Shown piece by piece: positions 1 through 8,820 of a stretch of DNA of 52,311 nucleotides. Source of the stretch: Acidimicrobiia bacterium (GTDB lineage: Bacteria > Actinomycetota > Acidimicrobiia > Spongiisociales > UBA5794); NCBI GenBank assembly GCA_029939995.1, contig JAOZRW010000010.1:1-52311 (forward strand), given 5' to 3'. Position 1 is the first letter of the stretch; the number at the start of each line of letters is the position of its first letter. A model generated the notes under the pieces. That model worked only from the letters and a program-made list of their open reading frames with translations, searched no databases and was not told the origin of the DNA. The translations under genes and the position numbers were made by a program.

Positions 1-407
1 CGCTTGACGAGAAGGGCCGGGTCGTGATGCCCAGCAAGTTCCGTACGGGGCTTGCCGACGGGTGTGTCGTGACCAAGGGTCAGGAGCGCTGCGTCTATGT
101 CTTCCCGATGGATCGATGGGAAGATGAATCGAGCAAGGTCCTCAAGCTGCCGCGCACTGATCGGCGGGCCAGGAACTTCTCGCGGTCCTTCTTCGCCTCG
201 GCGTCGGATCAGGCACTCGATCGGCAGGGACGGGTGCAGATTCCGGAGGCACTTCGCGTGTACGCGGGGTTGGAGAAGGACCTGACCGTCGTCGGTGTCG
301 CCGACCACATCGAGGTCTGGGACACCGAGACCTGGCGATCCGTGGCGGCCGAAGCCGACGAGTACTACTCGGAGATCCAGGAAGCCCTTTCGGAGGATGG
401 AATATGA
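1..407 (+). CDS. mraZ: MraZ, transcriptional regulator of the dcw cluster (5' end missing)
   Basis: The reading frame enters from the left edge (codons from base 3) and ends at TGA 405-407, so the N-terminus lies outside the window. The visible part starts with LDEKGRVVMPSKFR, the first of the two AbrB-like swapped-hairpin repeats of MraZ, and the second repeat follows as LDRQGRVQIPEALR. MraZ is known as a DNA-binding protein that forms ring-shaped oligomers and binds repeats upstream of its own operon; that region is not visible here. Its place directly before rsmH is the standard start of a dcw cluster. Family identity is firm. Confidence 0.95.
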   Translation, partial: LDEKGRVVMPSKFRTGLADGCVVTKGQERCVYVFPMDRWEDESSKVLKLPRTDRRARNFSRSFFASASDQALDRQGRVQIPEALRVYAGLEKDLTVVGVADHIEVWDTETWRSVAAEADEYYSEIQEALSEDGI

Positions 408-414
408 ACGAACA

Positions 415-434
415 CGCCGGGCCCCGGCCCGGCG
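415..434 (+). other. GC-rich hairpin just after the mraZ stop
   Basis: CGCCGGGCC (415-423) is followed two bases later by its exact reverse complement GGCCCGGCG (426-434). It lies 7 nt after the mraZ stop. No T run follows, so it does not fit a classical intrinsic terminator. It could be an mRNA-stabilising or pausing structure in the mraZ-rsmH spacer. Confidence 0.45.
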
Positions 435-460
435 GATCTGCACCTGTTGAACGGTCTGGC

Positions 461-549
461 CCGTGGTCAGTCCCCCGGATGCCAATTGGAAGGCCCCTTA
501 CTCCGCCCGCTTCCATGTTGGCGCCAGCGCTCCGGGGGACTGACCATGG
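461..549 (+). promoter_or_regulatory. Long inverted repeat masking the rsmH ribosome site and start codon
   Basis: CCGTGGTCAGTCCCCCGGA at 461-479 pairs with TCCGGGGGACTGACCATGG at 531-549: 19 pairs with one G-U (463/547) and a 51-nt loop. The right arm contains the G-rich Shine-Dalgarno-like stretch (534-538) and the rsmH ATG (546-548), so a folded transcript would hide both. The spacer is 138 nt in a cluster where most neighbours overlap. The pairing is seen directly; a regulatory role is inferred. Confidence 0.6.
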
Positions 550-1481
550 ATCAGACCCACAACAGCTATCACCAACCGGTTCTTGCAGAAGCGTGCGTGG
601 AGATGCTCGCTCCGGCGGCGTCCGGTCTGATCGTGGACGGAACGTTCGGAGGCGGCGGTCACAGCCGCGCCCTGCTGGAGGCATATCCGCAGGTGCGGAT
701 CCTCGGGATCGATCGCGACCCGGAAGCGGTCGCCAACGCACCGGCCGACCCGCGGGTGCACGTCGTGCTCGGCAACTTCTCCGAGATCGAGCGGATCGTG
801 CATGATGAGTTGGAACTCGCACCTGACATTCCTGGGACCGTTGACGGCGTTCTACTGGACCTTGGCATCTCATCGCATCAGGTCGATACGGCCGAGCGCG
901 GCTTCTCGTACCGGCGCACGGGCCCGATCGATATGCGCATGGGTCCGGATGTGCCGGTCGGCGCCGACGGTCTCGTCAACGAACTCGACGCAGGAGAGCT
1001 CCGCGACCTCATCCGACGATACGGCGAAGAGCGGTACGCCCGACGCATCGCCGACGCGATCGTCGCAGCCCGGCCGATCCACGACACCACAGCGCTCGCC
1101 GAGATCGTCGCCAACGCCGTCCCCGCAGCCGCCCGACGGGCGGGTCACCCTGCGAGGAAGACGTTTCAAGCCCTCCGGATCGCGACCAACGCGGAACTCG
1201 AGGCGCTCTCGACCGGTCTCGACTCGGCCATCGGTCTCCTTCGGCCCGGCGGGAGGATCTGCGTGATCTCGTACCACTCGCTCGAGGACCGGATCGTGAA
1301 GCGCACGATCGTCGAAGGCGCGACCGGATGCATCTGCCCACCGGGGCTGCCCGTCTGCGGGTGCGGGCGGACGGCGACACTCGTGAACCTCGGCCGGTTC
1401 AAACCGTCGGAGCGCGAGATCGCAGCGAACCCCCGTTCGCGCAGCGCCGTCATGCGGGTCGCCGAGAAGGTTGCCGCATGA
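546..1481 (+). CDS. rsmH: 16S rRNA (cytosine(1402)-N(4))-methyltransferase RsmH (MraW)
   Basis: S-adenosylmethionine-dependent enzyme that N4-methylates C1402 of 16S rRNA in the ribosomal decoding centre. The 311-residue product fits the family. It begins MDQTHNSYHQPVLAEAC, matching the usual N-terminal H-x-PVL block, and then carries the SAM-binding glycine loop GTFGGGGHSRALL and the LDLGISSHQVD block. The frame is open back to 447, but the upstream codons look non-coding and ATG 546 matches the family start. That ATG lies inside the right arm of the inverted repeat described separately. The stop overlaps the next ATG (ATGA, 1478-1481), suggesting coupled translation with ftsL. Confidence 0.96.
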   Translation: MDQTHNSYHQPVLAEACVEMLAPAASGLIVDGTFGGGGHSRALLEAYPQVRILGIDRDPEAVANAPADPRVHVVLGNFSEIERIVHDELELAPDIPGTVDGVLLDLGISSHQVDTAERGFSYRRTGPIDMRMGPDVPVGADGLVNELDAGELRDLIRRYGEERYARRIADAIVAARPIHDTTALAEIVANAVPAAARRAGHPARKTFQALRIATNAELEALSTGLDSAIGLLRPGGRICVISYHSLEDRIVKRTIVEGATGCICPPGLPVCGCGRTATLVNLGRFKPSEREIAANPRSRSAVMRVAEKVAA

Positions 1482-1870
1482 CCGCCGGAGCATTCCCGAG
1501 GACCGCGGCCCGGCCGATCCGCTCGGGCAGGCGAGCGCGACCCGTCGTACGCCCCCTGGCGATCTTCGTCCTCGCCGTCATCGTCGCGTTCTTCGCGGTC
1601 ATCTACATGCGGATCTCCCTCGACCGGACCGCTTTCGAACTGCAGCGCCTCAACCGGGCGATCGCGGCGGAGCAGGAGCACTACTGGGACCTGCGCGTCG
1701 AGTACGCGCGGCTGCAGGACCCTGATCGAGTCACACAACGGGCCGCCGAAATCGGCCTCGTCTACCCCGAGGACGTTCGAACCATCGAGGTCTCGGGTGT
1801 GGCGAAGACGGTCGGCGGCCCAGAGGATCGATGGACGGAGATGAGAGCGCTGTTTTCAGAGCAGCCTTGA
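1478..1870 (+). CDS. ftsL: FtsL-like septum protein
   Basis: A 130-residue bitopic membrane protein: a basic cytoplasmic N-terminus (many Arg in residues 8-25), one hydrophobic segment around residues 25-44, then a heptad-like coiled coil (FELQRLNRAIAAEQEHYWDL) and a short C-terminal tail. This architecture and the position between rsmH and ftsI identify it as FtsL, which bridges FtsQ and the FtsW-FtsI synthase in the divisome. FtsL sequences diverge quickly, so position and topology carry the call. Start ATG 1478 overlaps the rsmH stop. An in-frame extension to 1328 lies entirely within rsmH and was not used. Confidence 0.85.
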   Translation: MTAGAFPRTAARPIRSGRRARPVVRPLAIFVLAVIVAFFAVIYMRISLDRTAFELQRLNRAIAAEQEHYWDLRVEYARLQDPDRVTQRAAEIGLVYPEDVRTIEVSGVAKTVGGPEDRWTEMRALFSEQP

Positions 1871-1888
1871 TTGCCAAGGGAGGCAGAG

Positions 1889-1951
1889 ATGTGCAAGCCG
1901 AGCGCTGACGGCTACGCACCCGGGCGGCGGCTCCTGCCGCGGGTGACATGA
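1889..1951 (+). CDS. Candidate 20-codon leader peptide ahead of ftsI
   Basis: A short ORF in the 82-nt ftsL-ftsI gap encodes MCKPSADGYAPGRRLLPRVT. It has a good Shine-Dalgarno sequence (AAGGGAGG, 1877-1884) at proper spacing before ATG 1889, and its TGA (1949-1951) ends one base before the ftsI ATG (1953). The ftsI start itself has only a weak GGGTGA. The second half of the ORF lies in a hairpin (CACCCG 1917-1922 with CGGGTG 1940-1945, extended by CGGC/GCCG) that could cover the ftsI initiation region. I infer a translational-coupling leader; I recognise no protein family. Confidence 0.5.
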   Translation: MCKPSADGYAPGRRLLPRVT

Positions 1952-1952
1952 G

Positions 1953-3692
1953 ATGAGACGACCGCAGTTCCGATTCGGTGATCTTCGCGTGGTCGCTCTG
2001 GGTCTCGTATTCGTCCTGGCCTGGGGAGGGATCGGCTACCGCCTGTTCCGCGTGCAAGGCGCGAACGCCGCCGAGTTGGCCCAGCTCGGATTCGATCAGC
2101 GCCTCCGCCATGAGCAGATCGAAGCGAAGCGGGGCACCATCTACGACCGCGATGGGGTGGAGCTCGCCGTCACGATCTACGGCAGTTCCCTGGCCGCCGA
2201 CCCGTCCCTTGTCGAAGAGCCGGCGAGGGCGGCCGCTGCACTGGCTCCGGTTGTGGACGCCGACTACGTCGAGATGGTGACCCGGCTCGAGGGGGACGGA
2301 CGGTTCGTCTATCTCGCTCGAGGCCTGGAGCACGACGTCGCCGAGGAGGCACGACGCATCATCGAGGAGGAGGACCTCGTCGGGTTCATCTTCGAAGAGG
2401 AGCCGCTGCGCATCTACCCCTCCGGTGCGCTTGCAGCGCCGGTGATCGGTCTCACACGGCTCGACGACGGCTCCGGCGTCGAGGGGATCGAGGCGGTGAT
2501 GGACACCGAACTGGCCGGACGACCCGGCAAGCGGATCGTCGAACGCGATCGAGCCGGGCGCGCCATCCCTCAGGCCGAGTTCCTCCTCGAGCCGTCCGTC
2601 CCGGGATCCGATGTGGTGCTGACGCTCGATCGTGAGCTCCAGTACGCGGCCGAACGCTCGCTCCAGGCGGGGATCGATCGGACGGACGCCATCGGGGGAG
2701 CCGTCGTCGCGATCGACCCGAGAACGGGAGAGATCCTCGCCATGGTGTCGCTCCCCAGCTTCGACGGGTCGGACCGCTCACAGCTCGATCCGGCGACGAT
2801 CCGCAACCGGGCCATCAGCGACGTGTTCGAGCCGGGGTCCACGCTCAAGGCGGTGACGGTGGCGGCGGCGCTCGAAGAGGGGATCGTACGACCGGACACG
2901 CCGTTCGAGACACCGAGGGAGATCGAGATCTCCGGCGAGACATATAGCGATCACGGGTATAACCCTCCGGTGATGACCGTCTCAGATATCGTTGCGAAGT
3001 CCTCGAACGTCGGCACCATCCAGATTCAACGGAGGCTCGGCAACGAGGCCCACTATCGATACCTCGATGCCTTCGGCCTCGGGCGAACCGCATCGATCGA
3101 CTTCCAGGGAGAGGCCACCGGCCGGCTCGAGCACGTCACCGACTGGTGCGGTCCCGCGTGCGGAGCGTCCGCTGCGATCGGATACGGCATCGGAGCCACC
3201 CCGCTCCAGATGGCTGAGATCTACGCGACGCTCGCGAACGACGGGGAGTGGGTCGAACCGCACATCGTGAGCGAGATCATCGCACCGGACGGGTCATCGC
3301 TCGTGACGGAGCCGCGGCGACGCGAGGTCGTGTCCGCCGACACCGCACGCACGATACGTTCGATGCTGCGCGGGGTCGTCGAACGGGGGACCGGACGGAG
3401 GGCCGCTCTCGACGACTTCCCGGTCGGGGGCAAGACCGGGACGACGAACAAGTTCAACGTCGAATCGGGGGAGTACAGCGACACCGACACGATCGCGTGG
3501 TTCATCGGCATCGCGCCGATCGATGATCCGGCCATCGTCGTCGCCGTCGTCCTCGACACGCCCAGGGGAGAGCTCCCCGACGGAACCGATCTGCAATTCG
3601 GCGGCGCATCCGCCGCCCCGATCTTCGCCGAGATCGCAGAGACCGCGCTCCATCAGCTCGGAGTCGCACCGACGCACGACGCTGATGGCTGA
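1953..3692 (+). CDS. ftsI: Septal peptidoglycan transpeptidase FtsI (class B PBP)
   Basis: Cross-links new septal peptidoglycan as partner of FtsW. The 579 residues contain a short cytoplasmic start, one membrane anchor around residues 11-30, a PBP dimerisation domain (KRGTIYDRDG at about 59-68) and a penicillin-binding transpeptidase domain. The three catalytic motifs are present: S296-T-L-K299, S350-S-N352 and K494-T-G. There is no C-terminal PASTA domain. ATG 1953 is the first possible start, since an in-frame stop lies at 1944. The end overlaps murE by 8 bp. Confidence 0.96.
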   Translation: MRRPQFRFGDLRVVALGLVFVLAWGGIGYRLFRVQGANAAELAQLGFDQRLRHEQIEAKRGTIYDRDGVELAVTIYGSSLAADPSLVEEPARAAAALAPVVDADYVEMVTRLEGDGRFVYLARGLEHDVAEEARRIIEEEDLVGFIFEEEPLRIYPSGALAAPVIGLTRLDDGSGVEGIEAVMDTELAGRPGKRIVERDRAGRAIPQAEFLLEPSVPGSDVVLTLDRELQYAAERSLQAGIDRTDAIGGAVVAIDPRTGEILAMVSLPSFDGSDRSQLDPATIRNRAISDVFEPGSTLKAVTVAAALEEGIVRPDTPFETPREIEISGETYSDHGYNPPVMTVSDIVAKSSNVGTIQIQRRLGNEAHYRYLDAFGLGRTASIDFQGEATGRLEHVTDWCGPACGASAAIGYGIGATPLQMAEIYATLANDGEWVEPHIVSEIIAPDGSSLVTEPRRREVVSADTARTIRSMLRGVVERGTGRRAALDDFPVGGKTGTTNKFNVESGEYSDTDTIAWFIGIAPIDDPAIVVAVVLDTPRGELPDGTDLQFGGASAAPIFAEIAETALHQLGVAPTHDADG

Positions 3693-5151
3693 TCGCCTGC
3701 GACTTTCAGAGGTCGTCGCCCGGCTTCCCGATGGTGGACGGCTCGGAGGCGCCGATCCGATGATCGGCGGCGTCACGCACGACTCGCGAGCGGTCGCCGC
3801 CGGGGACCTCTTCGTGGCGATCCCGGGTGCCGTCGCCGACGGTCACGACTACATCGACATGGCCCTCGCCGCAGGCGCCTCGGCCGTTCTCGTCGAGCGA
3901 GCCGTCGACGCCCCCGCGTTCGCCGTGGTCGATGATGCCAGAGCGGCGCTCGCGTGGGCGGCTGCAGCCGTCTACGGCGACCCGTCGAAACACCTCTCCG
4001 TCGTCGGTGTGACCGGTACGAACGGAAAGACGACCGTGACCCACATGATCGGCCACATCCTCACGGCGGCGGGTGTTCCGGGGGCCGTCGTGGGAACGAT
4101 CGGTGCCAAGATCGGTGACGCCGAGCGAACGGTGGCCAGGACCACACCGGAGGCGTCCGACCTCCAGCGGCTTCTCGCCGAGATGGTCGAGGAGGGCATC
4201 GAGGTCACGGCCATCGAGGTCTCCAGCCACGCTCTCAGCCTTCATCGCGTCGACGCGGTGCGTTTCAGGGTCGCTGGGTTCACGAACCTGATGCAGGACC
4301 ATCTGGATTTCCACGGCACGATGGACGCGTATCTGAAAGCCAAGGCGAGCCTCTTCACATCGAAGAGATCCGACCATGCGGTGATCATGATCGACGGCGA
4401 GGCGGGAGCCGCGATCGCGGCGGCGACCGACGTGCCGACGACGACGGTCGCCGTCACCCGCGAGGCAGATGTCACCGCCTCCCACCTCGTCGAAATGTTC
4501 TCGGGCTCCACATTCACCGTCGAGACGACGGAGGGGACCTTCCCCATCGAGCTACCGATGCCGGGGCGATTCAACGTCGCCAACGCGCTGATGGCGACTG
4601 CGATCGCCCTTCAGCTCGGCATCGATCCCGGGGCGATCGCCGGAGGCCTCGCATCGGTCGGAACCATCCCGGGACGGTTCGAACGCGTGGAATCCGCTTC
4701 GGGGTTGGACGTGGTCGTCGACTACGCACACACCCCCGACGCCGTCGATGCCGTGGTCGACGCCGCCCGGCGCCTCTCTCCGGGACGGGTGATCGTCGTC
4801 CTCGGAGCCGGTGGAGACCGGGACCGGGAGAAACGTCCCGCCATGGGGCGGGCGGCCGGCCGCGCCGATCTCGCGATCCTGACTTCGGATAACCCTCGTT
4901 CGGAGGATCCGTCGACCATCATGGAGGCCGTGAGAAGCGGAATGCCGCCAGAGTCCGCGGTGCTCGAGGTCCCCGATCGCCGCATCGCCATCCGGACGGC
5001 CCTCGAAGCGGCCGACCCCGGCGACGTCGTGCTGATCCTGGGAAAGGGTCACGAGACCGGACAGGACTTCGGCGAGCGGACCGAACCGTTCGACGACCGC
5101 GTGGTCGCCCGGGAGGAACTGGCGGCGATCGTCGCGGGGGAGTCGGCATGA
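3685..5151 (+). CDS. murE: UDP-MurNAc-L-Ala-D-Glu:meso-diaminopimelate ligase MurE
   Basis: ATP-dependent cytoplasmic ligase that adds the third residue to the peptidoglycan stem peptide. The 488-residue protein has an N-terminal UDP-binding domain, the P-loop GTNGKTT (111-117), the lysine expected to be carbamylated in YLKAKASLF (K220), and D402-N-P-R405, the signature associated with meso-diaminopimelate rather than lysine. The wall is therefore predicted to be A1-gamma type, as in most Actinomycetota. ATG 3685 lies inside the ftsI end; the frame is open further upstream, but only through ftsI. The stop overlaps the murF ATG by 4 bp. Confidence 0.96.
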   Translation: MADRLRLSEVVARLPDGGRLGGADPMIGGVTHDSRAVAAGDLFVAIPGAVADGHDYIDMALAAGASAVLVERAVDAPAFAVVDDARAALAWAAAAVYGDPSKHLSVVGVTGTNGKTTVTHMIGHILTAAGVPGAVVGTIGAKIGDAERTVARTTPEASDLQRLLAEMVEEGIEVTAIEVSSHALSLHRVDAVRFRVAGFTNLMQDHLDFHGTMDAYLKAKASLFTSKRSDHAVIMIDGEAGAAIAAATDVPTTTVAVTREADVTASHLVEMFSGSTFTVETTEGTFPIELPMPGRFNVANALMATAIALQLGIDPGAIAGGLASVGTIPGRFERVESASGLDVVVDYAHTPDAVDAVVDAARRLSPGRVIVVLGAGGDRDREKRPAMGRAAGRADLAILTSDNPRSEDPSTIMEAVRSGMPPESAVLEVPDRRIAIRTALEAADPGDVVLILGKGHETGQDFGERTEPFDDRVVAREELAAIVAGESA

Positions 5152-6482
5152 CCGGCCCGCTCGATTGGACGCTCGCAACCGTCGCCTCGGCCACCGGGGG
5201 CGTCGTCGCAGGCGACCCGCAGATGCCCATCCACTCGGTCTCGACCGACTCGCGGTCGCTCGGAGCGGGCTCCGTGTTCGTGGCCATCCGCGGTCAGAAC
5301 CACGACGGGCACGACTACGCATCCGAAGCCGTGGCGACGGGTGCCGTCGCCGCACTCGTCGAACGCGGGACACACCCCGATCTCATCCCGAGGGTGGACG
5401 TCGAGGACACCGGCCGGGCGCTGCGAGATCTCGCGGCGCATCGAAGGACCGAACTCGAGATGCCCGTCGTGGCGATCACCGGATCGACGGGAAAGACCTC
5501 CACCAAGGACCTCCTGGCTGCGGCCGTTCCCGGCTCGTGGGCATCGCCCCGTTCGTACAACAACGAGGTCGGAGTGCCCCTCACGGTGCTCACCGCCCCG
5601 TCCGACGCCACGGCCCTCATCCTCGAAGTCGGGTCGCGCGGCGTCGGGCACATCACCTGGCTCATGCCCGTGATCCGGCCCGCCGTTGCCGTCATCACCA
5701 ACCTCGGGGTCGTTCACCTGGAGACGTTCGGATCGCGCGACGCCGTCGCCGACGGCAAGTGGGAACTCGTCGCCGGCCTCTCCGAAGGAGGGATCGCCGT
5801 CCTCCCGGACGACGAGCCTCGTCTCGATCGTCCCCATCCCGGGCCGACCGTCACGTTCGGAGAGCAGCCGACGGCGCTGTTCCGCGTCGCATCGACCACG
5901 CTCGACGACAACGGCAGACCGACGTTCAACATCCACGCATGCGGACGGGTGATGCCGGTGACGCTGTCGATGACCGGAGCCCACAACGCCGTCAACGCCG
6001 CCGCCGCGCTCGCAGCCGCGGTCGCCATCGGGATCGATCCGGAAGCGGCCGTGGGCGGTATGGAGCACGCCGTCGCATCGCCGTGGCGAATGGAGATCCT
6101 CAGAGGACGCTTCACCGTCGTCAACGATGCGTACAACGCCAACCCGACGTCGATGGAGGCCGCGCTCAGAACGGTCGCGGCGATGCCCGGAAAGTCGTAC
6201 GCGATCCTCGGCGAGATGGCAGAGCTCGGTTCCGTCACGACCGAGGAACACGATCGGATCGGGAGGCTCGCGTCGGACCTCGGCTTCGCAGGCGTGAGCA
6301 CAATCGGCCCGGACCACGGCCTGGCAGAAGCCGCGGGAGGAGTGAACCTGACCACCGCCGACGACGCGTTCGGATGGGCGCTCGAACGGATCGGAGACGG
6401 GGACCTCGTCCTCGTGAAGGGATCCCGATCGGTCGGTCTCGAGAACCTCGCGCGACGGCTGGCCGAGGAGGCCGGGGCATGA
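5148..6482 (+). CDS. murF: UDP-MurNAc-tripeptide:D-Ala-D-Ala ligase MurF
   Basis: Adds D-Ala-D-Ala to complete the UDP-MurNAc-pentapeptide. The 444 residues show the three Mur-ligase domains, with the P-loop GSTGKTSTK near residues 112-120, the central NNEVGVP block, and the C-terminal NDAYNANPTSM motif typical of MurF. Both ends overlap neighbours by 4 bp (ATGA), so translation is probably coupled from murE through to mraY. No ddl gene is seen in this cluster, so D-Ala-D-Ala must come from elsewhere in the genome. Confidence 0.96.
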   Translation: MTGPLDWTLATVASATGGVVAGDPQMPIHSVSTDSRSLGAGSVFVAIRGQNHDGHDYASEAVATGAVAALVERGTHPDLIPRVDVEDTGRALRDLAAHRRTELEMPVVAITGSTGKTSTKDLLAAAVPGSWASPRSYNNEVGVPLTVLTAPSDATALILEVGSRGVGHITWLMPVIRPAVAVITNLGVVHLETFGSRDAVADGKWELVAGLSEGGIAVLPDDEPRLDRPHPGPTVTFGEQPTALFRVASTTLDDNGRPTFNIHACGRVMPVTLSMTGAHNAVNAAAALAAAVAIGIDPEAAVGGMEHAVASPWRMEILRGRFTVVNDAYNANPTSMEAALRTVAAMPGKSYAILGEMAELGSVTTEEHDRIGRLASDLGFAGVSTIGPDHGLAEAAGGVNLTTADDAFGWALERIGDGDLVLVKGSRSVGLENLARRLAEEAGA

Positions 6483-7543
6483 TCCAGCTCCTCCTCGCAG
6501 CGACCATCTCATTCGCCTTCACGATCCTCGTGACGCCGATCGCGATCCGGGTGCTCCGCAACCACAGCATCGGCCAGTTCATCCAGGAAGACGTGCGCGG
6601 CCACATGCACAAGCGCGGCACGCCCACGATGGGCGGCGTCGTCATCATCATCGGCACCCTGTTGGGATACGTCGGAGCCCACTTCCGGTTCTTCACCCTC
6701 GGCGAAGGCATCGATCTGACGATGCACGCGTTCGCTCCGGAAGGGTGGCTCGCCGTTCTCGCCCTCGTGGGCATGGGGGTCATCGGGTTCCTCGACGACT
6801 TCGTCAAGTACGCCAGGAAGCACAACCAGGGACTCTCGAAGCGGTGGAAGTTCCTCGGCCAGCTGGCGATCGCCGCCGCTTTCGCCTGGGGCGCGGGACG
6901 GATCGGTGTCTCCACCGAACTGTCCTTCGTTCGACCGCTCGGAATCGACCTCGGCCCGATCCTCTACTTCCTCCTCGTTCTGTTCATGCTCACGGCGGCG
7001 GCCAACGCGGTGAACCTGACGGACGGACTCGACGGTCTCGTCGCCGGCTCGGTCTCCCTCGTCGCCGGGGCTTACGTGTTGATCTCCTTCTGGCAGTTCA
7101 GGAACATCGCCTACTACTTCATGGACATCAGCGGGGCGTTGGATCTCGCGCGCTTCTCCGCTGCGATCGTCGGCGCGGCGCTCGGGTTCCTCTGGTGGAA
7201 CGCCGCGCCGGCCAAGATCTTCATGGGAGACACCGGGTCCCAGGCACTCGGCGGTGCACTTGCAGCCCTCGCGCTGCTCACGAACACGCAACTCCTCCTC
7301 ATCCTCCTCGGAGGTCTCTACGTCGTCGAAACGCTCTCCGTCATCGGGCAGGTCTTCTCGTTCCGCGTCTTCGGGCGTCGCATCCTCCGGATGGCGCCGA
7401 TCCACCACCACTTCGAGCTGCGCGGGTGGCCGGAAACGATGGTCATCGTCCGGTTCTGGATCCTGGCAGGCATCATGGTCGCGCTCGGTGTCGGCGTGTT
7501 CTACGCGGACTTCTTGACCGTCTCCGGCGGGGGGACACCGTGA
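6479..7543 (+). CDS. mraY: Phospho-MurNAc-pentapeptide transferase MraY
   Basis: Integral membrane enzyme that moves phospho-MurNAc-pentapeptide onto undecaprenyl phosphate to make lipid I. The 354-residue product has about ten hydrophobic helices. Diagnostic blocks are GTPTMGG near the N-terminus, FLDDFVKYARKHNQGLS with the catalytic Asp pair, NLTDGLDGL, FMGDTGSQALGG and the cytoplasmic APIHHHFELRGW. ATG 6479 overlaps the murF stop. The frame is open far upstream but runs through murF in another frame, so it was not used. Confidence 0.97.
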   Translation: MIQLLLAATISFAFTILVTPIAIRVLRNHSIGQFIQEDVRGHMHKRGTPTMGGVVIIIGTLLGYVGAHFRFFTLGEGIDLTMHAFAPEGWLAVLALVGMGVIGFLDDFVKYARKHNQGLSKRWKFLGQLAIAAAFAWGAGRIGVSTELSFVRPLGIDLGPILYFLLVLFMLTAAANAVNLTDGLDGLVAGSVSLVAGAYVLISFWQFRNIAYYFMDISGALDLARFSAAIVGAALGFLWWNAAPAKIFMGDTGSQALGGALAALALLTNTQLLLILLGGLYVVETLSVIGQVFSFRVFGRRILRMAPIHHHFELRGWPETMVIVRFWILAGIMVALGVGVFYADFLTVSGGGTP

Positions 7544-8820
7544 CCGTGCTCGTGCTGGGGGCCGCCGTCAGCGGTGTCGCCGCCGCGCGGCTCGCCCGGC
7601 GACTCGGGAACGAGGTCGTCGCATACGACCGCTCAGACGAGGCGGTCACCATGCTCCGGGAGGAGGGTTTCCCGGTTCACTCGGGAGCTTGGGACGACCG
7701 CTCCCTCGAAGGCGTGGATCGCGTGGTCGCCTCACCCGGCTTCCCCGAGACGTCCGCCCCCATCCAGAGCGCCCTCGCGGCCGGCATCCCGGTCGTCAGC
7801 GAACTCGAATTCGGAGCGCTTCATCTCCCGGCCCCGTACGTCGCCGTCACCGGGACGAACGGGAAGACGACGATCACCACGGTCATCACCGACATGCTGA
7901 ACGCGAGCGGGGTGACCGCGGTCGCCGCGGGGAACATCGGCACACCCGTGTGCGATCTCAGTGCAAGCGCGGCGTCGGTGTTCGTGCTCGAGGCATCGAG
8001 TTTCCAACTGCGGTTCATCGACCGGTTCCATCCAGTCGCTGCAGGAATCGTGAACATCGCGGCGGATCACCTCGATTGGCACGGAACCGCCGAAGCCTAC
8101 GCCCGGGCCAAGGCCCGGATCTTCACGAACATGTCGGGCGAGGATCTGATCGTCTACAACGCCGACGACGACGGGGCAACGGCCGCGATCGCCACCGCGA
8201 CCTGTGCAACCATGCCGGTCAGCGGCGTCCGCGTCCCCGAAGGGGGAGCGGGCCCATCCGGCGACGCGCTTGTGATCGGAGGGCGTCGCCATCGGGTGGC
8301 GTCGACGGATCCCACGTGGATGGTCGATCTCGTCATGTCGGCCGTCATCGCCGGAGCGGTCGGTGCCACGGAGGAGGGAATCGGATCGGTCCTCTCCACG
8401 TTCCATTCCGGCGAGCATCGAAGGAGGGTCGTCGCCCGGATCGACGGGGTCGCGTGGATCGACGACTCGAAAGCGACGAACCCGCACGCCGCCAGAGCCG
8501 CCGCATCGGCCTACCCGAGCGTCATCCTCCTCGCAGGAGGACGCAACAAGAATCTCGACCTCTCGACGGTCGCTCCCGACACGGTCCGGCACGTCGTCGC
8601 CTTCGGCGAGGCCGGGCCGGAGGTGGCGGGCGCCGTCGACCGGCCGGTGACGGTGGTTCCCGATCTCGCCGGTGCCGTCGAGGCCGCAGCCCGGATCGCC
8701 CGACCCGGCGACACCGTGTTGCTCGCCCCCGGATGCGCGAGCTTCGACGAATTCGAGTCGTACGCCGCCAGGGGAGATCGGTTCGCGAACCTCGTCGAGC
8801 AGACGGGAGCGGCGAAATGA
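7540..8820 (+). CDS. murD: UDP-MurNAc-L-alanine:D-glutamate ligase MurD
   Basis: Adds D-glutamate to UDP-MurNAc-L-Ala in the cytoplasm. The 426-residue protein has a Rossmann-like N-terminal domain (VLGAAVSGVAAARLARRLG), the P-loop GTNGKTTITTV around residue 105, the lysine site in AYARAKARIF and the C-terminal DDSKATNPHA motif. GTG 7540 overlaps the mraY stop (GTGA), which sets the start. The next gene begins 4 bp before the murD stop. Confidence 0.95.
   Translation: MTVLVLGAAVSGVAAARLARRLGNEVVAYDRSDEAVTMLREEGFPVHSGAWDDRSLEGVDRVVASPGFPETSAPIQSALAAGIPVVSELEFGALHLPAPYVAVTGTNGKTTITTVITDMLNASGVTAVAAGNIGTPVCDLSASAASVFVLEASSFQLRFIDRFHPVAAGIVNIAADHLDWHGTAEAYARAKARIFTNMSGEDLIVYNADDDGATAAIATATCATMPVSGVRVPEGGAGPSGDALVIGGRRHRVASTDPTWMVDLVMSAVIAGAVGATEEGIGSVLSTFHSGEHRRRVVARIDGVAWIDDSKATNPHAARAAASAYPSVILLAGGRNKNLDLSTVAPDTVRHVVAFGEAGPEVAGAVDRPVTVVPDLAGAVEAAARIARPGDTVLLAPGCASFDEFESYAARGDRFANLVEQTGAAK

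Noticed and set aside
415-434. GC hairpin after mraZ as an intrinsic terminator
   Set aside because: No T run follows, and the cluster continues 110 nt later; kept only as a structural feature.
5165-6478. A possible 5' extension of mraY through murF
   Set aside because: This stretch is Arg-rich shadow coding in the +2 frame of murF; the MraY N-terminus and the ATGA junction fix the start at 6479.
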